A stretch of 64,000 nucleotides of DNA, from NCBI RefSeq assembly GCF_014648635.1, contig NZ_BMRM01000001.1, forward strand, positions 682,001 through 746,000, written 5' to 3'. Origin of the DNA: Streptomyces cinerochromogenes. Lineage in GTDB: Bacteria > Actinomycetota > Actinomycetes > Streptomycetales > Streptomycetaceae. Positions 60,421 through 64,000 of this stretch are shown piece after piece. The notes beneath the pieces are model-generated. The model saw nothing but the letters and a program-made list of their open reading frames with translations. It did not search any database and was not told where the DNA came from. Position 1 is the first letter of the stretch, and each line of letters begins with the position of its first letter. Made by a program: the position numbers and the translations under genes.

Positions 60421-60879
60421 ATGGACACGTCCTGGTGGCTGGCCCTCGCCGCGGTGGTGCTGCTCGCGCTGGTCGCCACGCTGGTCGACGGCTGGGGCCG
60501 CGGGCACCGGCCCGGCGGGCGGCGCCTGCGTCCCCCGGGCCGTCCGGGCCCGCGGACGGGCCACGCCGTGCGGCCGTCCCCCGGGGACATCTGGTGGGCG
60601 GACGTCCCCTACGAGGACCGGCCCGGGGTGAAGGACCGGCCCTGCCTGGTGCTGGCCGTACGCGGGAACCGGGCCACGGTCGCGAAGATCACCAGCAAGT
60701 ACCACGACGAGCGCTGCGGCGTGATCCCGCTGCCGCCGGGCGCGGTCGGCGACGCCCAGGGCCGGCCCAGCTTCCTGGAGACCGACGAGCTGCGCGAGGT
60801 ACCGGTGAGCGGCTTCCGCCGCCGGGTGGGCGTGGTCGACCCGGTCCTGTGGGACCAGGTGAGACACCTCGCGGGGTAG
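60421..60879 (+). CDS. membrane-anchored PemK/MazF-family protein
   Basis: A 152-residue protein. One N-terminal membrane helix (about 6-22) is followed by a basic linker and a MazF/PemK fold (about 50-150: PSPGDIWWADVPYEDRPGVKDRPCLVLAVRG, ATVAKITSKYHDERCGVIPLPPG). MazF proteins are mRNA-cleaving toxins of toxin-antitoxin pairs, but no antitoxin gene neighbours it, and the membrane anchor is unusual. It may have another role. The leaderless promoter fixes ATG 60421. Confidence 0.75.
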   Translation: MDTSWWLALAAVVLLALVATLVDGWGRGHRPGGRRLRPPGRPGPRTGHAVRPSPGDIWWADVPYEDRPGVKDRPCLVLAVRGNRATVAKITSKYHDERCGVIPLPPGAVGDAQGRPSFLETDELREVPVSGFRRRVGVVDPVLWDQVRHLAG

Positions 60880-60928
60880 GGGGCTGCTTCGGACCGGCCC
60901 GGGTCCGGGCTGATCCGAACGAAACCCC

Positions 60929-61393
60929 CTAGCTCACCCGGACGGTGACCGTCCACTCCTCGATGCCCTCGCAGGAGACCTGGCCCGGTGCGGTGGGCTG
61001 GGCGCACAGCGGGCGGGACGAGGCGAGCTTCACGGTGCCGGCGGCCACCGCCCGGTAGGCGGCGGTGGCGTCACCCGGCTGGAGGACGAAGCCCGCGTTG
61101 ACGGCCTCCAGTGCGGTGCCGCTCGCGGTGACCGGCTTCCAGGGCCGGGCCTTGGTGCCGTCCAGCGTCAGCCGGACCTCGCCGCCCTTGGTCACGCACA
61201 CGGTACGGCCGTGATCGGCGGCCGTCAGCTCCAGGTGGCCCGTGCAGTCAGCGGCGGAGCGGCTGGGCGACGGGGTGGTCCCGCCGCGCGGCGGCGCCGA
61301 CACCTTGCCGCCGCTCCCGGTGTCCTGCTGGGAGCCGCAGCCCGCGAGGAGCAGCGCTGCCGCCGCAAGGGCGAGGGGCGTCGTACGGCGCAT
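60929..61393 (-). CDS. putative secreted lipoprotein of unknown function
   Basis: A 154-residue exported lipoprotein: MRRTTPLALAAAALLLAGC gives the signal and lipobox (Cys19). The mature domain has two cysteine pairs (DCTGHLELTAADHGRTVCV; PLCAQPTAPGQVSCEG) and a beta-rich pattern (TGTVKLASSR-like). It is not recognised as a known family. Confidence 0.7.
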   Translation of the reverse strand: MRRTTPLALAAAALLLAGCGSQQDTGSGGKVSAPPRGGTTPSPSRSAADCTGHLELTAADHGRTVCVTKGGEVRLTLDGTKARPWKPVTASGTALEAVNAGFVLQPGDATAAYRAVAAGTVKLASSRPLCAQPTAPGQVSCEGIEEWTVTVRVS

Positions 61394-61466
61394 GGTTCCG
61401 CCTTTCTGCCGGGGTGCTGGTACGGGTGTGACGTACCACCGGCGCGCGCGGATCCCTCACCGGGGC

Positions 61467-62423
<957 letters not shown>

Positions 62424-62434
62424 TCAGCGGCCGA

Positions 62435-62713
62435 TCAGCGCATGCCGCCGGCGACGGCCGGCAGGATCGTCACGTTGTCGCCGTCGGACAGCTTGGTCTT
62501 GATGCCGTCCAGGAAGCGGACGTCCTCGTCGTTCAGGTAGACGTTGACGAAGCGGCGCAGCTGGTCGCCCTCCACGATGCGGGCCTGGATGCCCGCGTGC
62601 CGGGTCTCGAGGTCGGCGAACAGCGCGGCGAGGGTGTCGCCGTTGCCCTCCACCGCCTTCTGACCGTCGGTGTACTGGCGGAGGATGGTCGGGATGCGGA
62701 CCTCGATGGCCAT
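62435..62713 (-). CDS. cysO: sulfur-carrier protein CysO (ThiS/MoaD-like)
   Basis: A 92-residue ubiquitin-like sulfur carrier: IPTILRQYTDGQKAVEG, FVNVYLNDEDVRFL and the C-terminus ILPAVAGGMR. The functional di-glycine carries two extra residues (MR), so a protease must trim the tail before thiocarboxylation. Starts at ATG 62713 after GGAG, 17 bases before cysM. In Mycobacterium tuberculosis the homologue delivers sulfide to CysM. Confidence 0.9.
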   Translation of the reverse strand: MAIEVRIPTILRQYTDGQKAVEGNGDTLAALFADLETRHAGIQARIVEGDQLRRFVNVYLNDEDVRFLDGIKTKLSDGDNVTILPAVAGGMR

Positions 62714-62797
62714 GATTGCGGGCTCCTGTCGGAAAGGGTTCGGGTCTGGGCACACGGCGGCGCGCCGCGGCCCACGGCCGTACGGCGGCAGGGAACG

Positions 62798-62893
62798 TCA
62801 ACAGATGGCGCTGTTCAGCCTGCACAGGTCGACGTGCAGCCGGGCCACGAGCAGCACGCTCGGCGCCTTGTCGCTCACGTCGTTCAGAACCAT
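62798..62893 (-). CDS. cysteine-containing leader peptide (attenuator)
   Basis: A 31-residue ORF with the recurrent actinobacterial leader motif ARLHVDLCRLNSAIC: cysteines near the end, a RLHxDLC block, and a position 84 bases before cysO. Ribosome stalling at Cys codons when charged tRNA-Cys is scarce would be expected to raise downstream expression. Its -10 box (TACGAT) is six bases upstream of ATG 62893, so it is leaderless. Confidence 0.75.
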   Translation of the reverse strand: MVLNDVSDKAPSVLLVARLHVDLCRLNSAIC

Positions 62894-62899
62894 GGGCTC

Positions 62900-62905
62900 A
62901 TCGTA
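62900..62905 (-). promoter_or_regulatory. -10 box of the leader peptide (leaderless)
   Basis: TACGAT on the minus strand, six bases before ATG 62893. Confidence 0.6.
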
Positions 62906-62970
62906 TCGATTCCCGGTCCGGATCCCGGAGTGTGATCTCGCATCGTGGATGATTGCCGACCGCATCCCGG

Positions 62971-63393
62971 TCAGTACGCCTCGACGACCCTGACCTCCTC
63001 CTCGGTGACCTCGCCGTCCACGATCCGGAAGGAGCGGAACTGGAACTCGCCGAGGCCGTCGGTGTCGGCGGTGGAGACCAGGACGTAGTGGGCGCCGGGC
63101 TCGTTGGCGTAGGAGATGTCGGTGCGCGAGGGGTAGGCCTCGGTGGCGGTGTGCGAGTGGTAGATGACCACCGGGTCCTCGTCGCGGTCGTCCAGCTCGC
63201 GGTAGAGCTTCAGCAGGTCGCCCGAGTCGAACTCGTAGAAGGTGGGCGACATCGCCGCGTTCAGCATGGGGATGAAGCGCTCGGGGCGGTCCGCGCCCGC
63301 CGGGCCCGCCACCACGCCGCACGCCTCGTCGGGGTGGTCCTTGCGCGCGTGGGCGACGATCTGGTCGTACAGGGCCTGGGTGATGGTCAGCAT
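62971..63393 (-). CDS. mec: JAMM/MPN+ protease (Mec, acts on CysO-Cys)
   Basis: A 140-residue metalloprotease. The JAMM site is EACGVVAG (catalytic Glu) with HSHTATEAYPSRTD (His-x-His and Asp). In mycobacteria Mec+ releases cysteine from the CysO-cysteine adduct; it would also trim the extra C-terminal residues of CysO. A TATCCT box seven bases upstream suggests its own leaderless promoter. It is separated from cysO by the leader peptide. Confidence 0.88.
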   Translation of the reverse strand: MLTITQALYDQIVAHARKDHPDEACGVVAGPAGADRPERFIPMLNAAMSPTFYEFDSGDLLKLYRELDDRDEDPVVIYHSHTATEAYPSRTDISYANEPGAHYVLVSTADTDGLGEFQFRSFRIVDGEVTEEEVRVVEAY

Positions 63394-63413
63394 GGGGGTC
63401 AGGATAAGCAGAG

Positions 63414-63450
63414 GGGCCGCCCCGTACCGAGGGATGGTACGGGACGGCCC
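63414..63450 (-). terminator. hairpin between the permease and mec
   Basis: GGGCCGCCCCGTACC and GGTACGGGACGGCCC pair with one bulge. It probably terminates the leftward permease gene. Confidence 0.75.
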
Positions 63451-63522
63451 ACATGCCGGACGTCCTGAGCGGCGGCCGCCGGGGGCGCCACGAGAGCTCC
63501 CGGCGGCCGGACGTCCTTTTCC

Positions 63523-63598
63523 GGAGGATCTGGAGGTCCGGAGGATCCGGAGGTCCGGAGGATCCGGAGGTCCGGAGGATCCGGAGGTCCGGAGGGTC
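63523..63598. repeat. tandem array of a 17-bp palindromic unit
   Basis: GGAGGATCCGGAGGTCC is repeated four times in succession (first copy with one change: GGAGGATCTGGAGGTCC) plus a partial copy, ending 5 bases before the permease stop codon. The unit contains the palindromes GGATCC and CCGG. It is not CRISPR: there are no spacers. Confidence 0.85.
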
Positions 63599-63602
63599 TG
63601 GG

Positions 63603-64000
63603 TCAGCGCTTGCGGAAGGCCGCGGCCTCCGGGTTGCGGCGCTTGAGCACCAGGTAGGCGACACCGAGGATCACGGCCCACAGGGGCGCACAGTACAGGG
63701 AGACCCGGGCGTCCTTGTCGATGCCCATCATCACGATCACCATGCCGATGAAGGCGAGCGCGAACCAGCTGGTCCACGGCGCGCCCGGGGCGCGGAACTC
63801 CGAGCGGGGCAGTTCGCCGCGGTCGGACTTGGCGCGGTAGCGGATCTGGCAGAACAGGATGACGATCCAGGCCCACATGCCGGAGATGGTCGCGAAGGAC
63901 ACGACGTAGTCGAACGCCTTGCCCGGCCACTGGTAGTTGATCCAGACGCCGACCAGCATCAGCGCGGCGGAGACCGTCGTGCCGACGAGCGGGGTGCCGC
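63603..64000 (-). CDS. amino-acid permease (APC family), C-terminal part
   Basis: The window holds the last ~132 residues of a leftward gene starting beyond 64000. MLVGVWINYQWPGKAFDYVVSFATISGMWAWIVILFCQIRYRAKSDRGELPRSEFRAPGAPWTSW is characteristic of the AAT branch of APC amino-acid transporters (AroP, GabP, AnsP type). Three membrane segments are visible. The specificity cannot be read from this part. Confidence 0.82.
   Translation of the reverse strand, partial: GTPLVGTTVSAALMLVGVWINYQWPGKAFDYVVSFATISGMWAWIVILFCQIRYRAKSDRGELPRSEFRAPGAPWTSWFALAFIGMVIVMMGIDKDARVSLYCAPLWAVILGVAYLVLKRRNPEAAAFRKR

Noticed and set aside
63523..63598. possible CRISPR array
   Set aside because: The 17-bp units are directly adjacent without spacers and no cas genes are present.

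Overview
The window is high-GC DNA with strong G/C third-position bias, GTG and even TTG starts, many TAnnnT -10 boxes placed 6-7 bases before the start codon (leaderless mRNAs), Tat and lipoprotein signals, class E and F sortases and DasR-type operators. It reads as a Streptomyces (or very close relative) core-chromosome segment with a few small accessory insertions. I ran no database searches; identifications come from motifs, domain order and gene context.

Layout. 0-4.2 kb: ehuBCDA-type ABC importer (ectoine/hydroxyectoine or another amino-acid-like solute) and an IclR regulator. 4.2-10 kb: two identical tRNA-Lys(CTT) genes bracketing an acyl-CoA ligase, a DUF3592 protein, a secreted copper LPMO with a DasR site, a Band-7/SPFH protein and an NlpC/P60-like wall protein. 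10-12 kb: FCD GntR regulator, class F sortase and its probable surface substrate, whose ribosome-binding site is buried in a hairpin. 12-16 kb: HAD phosphatases, a TIGR03364-type FAD oxidoreductase and a UTRA GntR regulator (phosphonate-like module), plus a stranded coding remnant. 16-26.7 kb: LARTG surface protein, ROK regulator divergent from a Gfo/Idh/MocA oxidoreductase and a UPF0303 protein, F420-type monooxygenase, fumarylacetoacetase-family hydrolase, YidC paralogue, HxlR regulator divergent from an MFS exporter, class E sortase. 26.7-31.5 kb: GH30 glycosidase, TIGR03943/permease pair, SEC-C protein.

31.5-35.8 kb: an insertion visibly poorer in G+C carrying an SRA-HNH endonuclease divergent from a PLD nuclease-helicase-DUF3427 protein, the best candidate for a little-described defence system. 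35.9-44.4 kb: housekeeping and membrane genes (DUF2267, Hsp20, GlxA-type AraC regulator, MFS, DUF445, SGNH hydrolase, RdgB). 44.4-45.9 kb: tRNA-Leu(TAG) preceded by two coupled paralogous HNH endonucleases; the last base of the HNH stop codon is base 1 of the tRNA. 46-55.4 kb: Bcp, DUF3618, a GroES-like protein, a guanidine-III riboswitch with its SMR exporter, a very long bifunctional penicillin-binding protein, an ABC-2 exporter, DUF1707 and a lipoprotein. 55.4-59.4 kb: RNase PH and the GlcNAc PTS genes nagF/nagE1/nagE2 with DasR sites. 59.4-64 kb: MBL-fold hydrolase, MazF-like protein, lipoprotein, and a CysM-CysO-Mec protein-thiocarboxylate cysteine pathway headed by a cysteine-containing leader peptide; the window ends inside an amino-acid permease.

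Functional links: the LPMO (chitin attack) and nagF/E1/E2 (GlcNAc uptake) share DasR-like operators. Two sortase classes and two candidate anchored proteins lie within 16 kb. The CysM, CysO and JAMM protease genes form one sulfur-transfer route.
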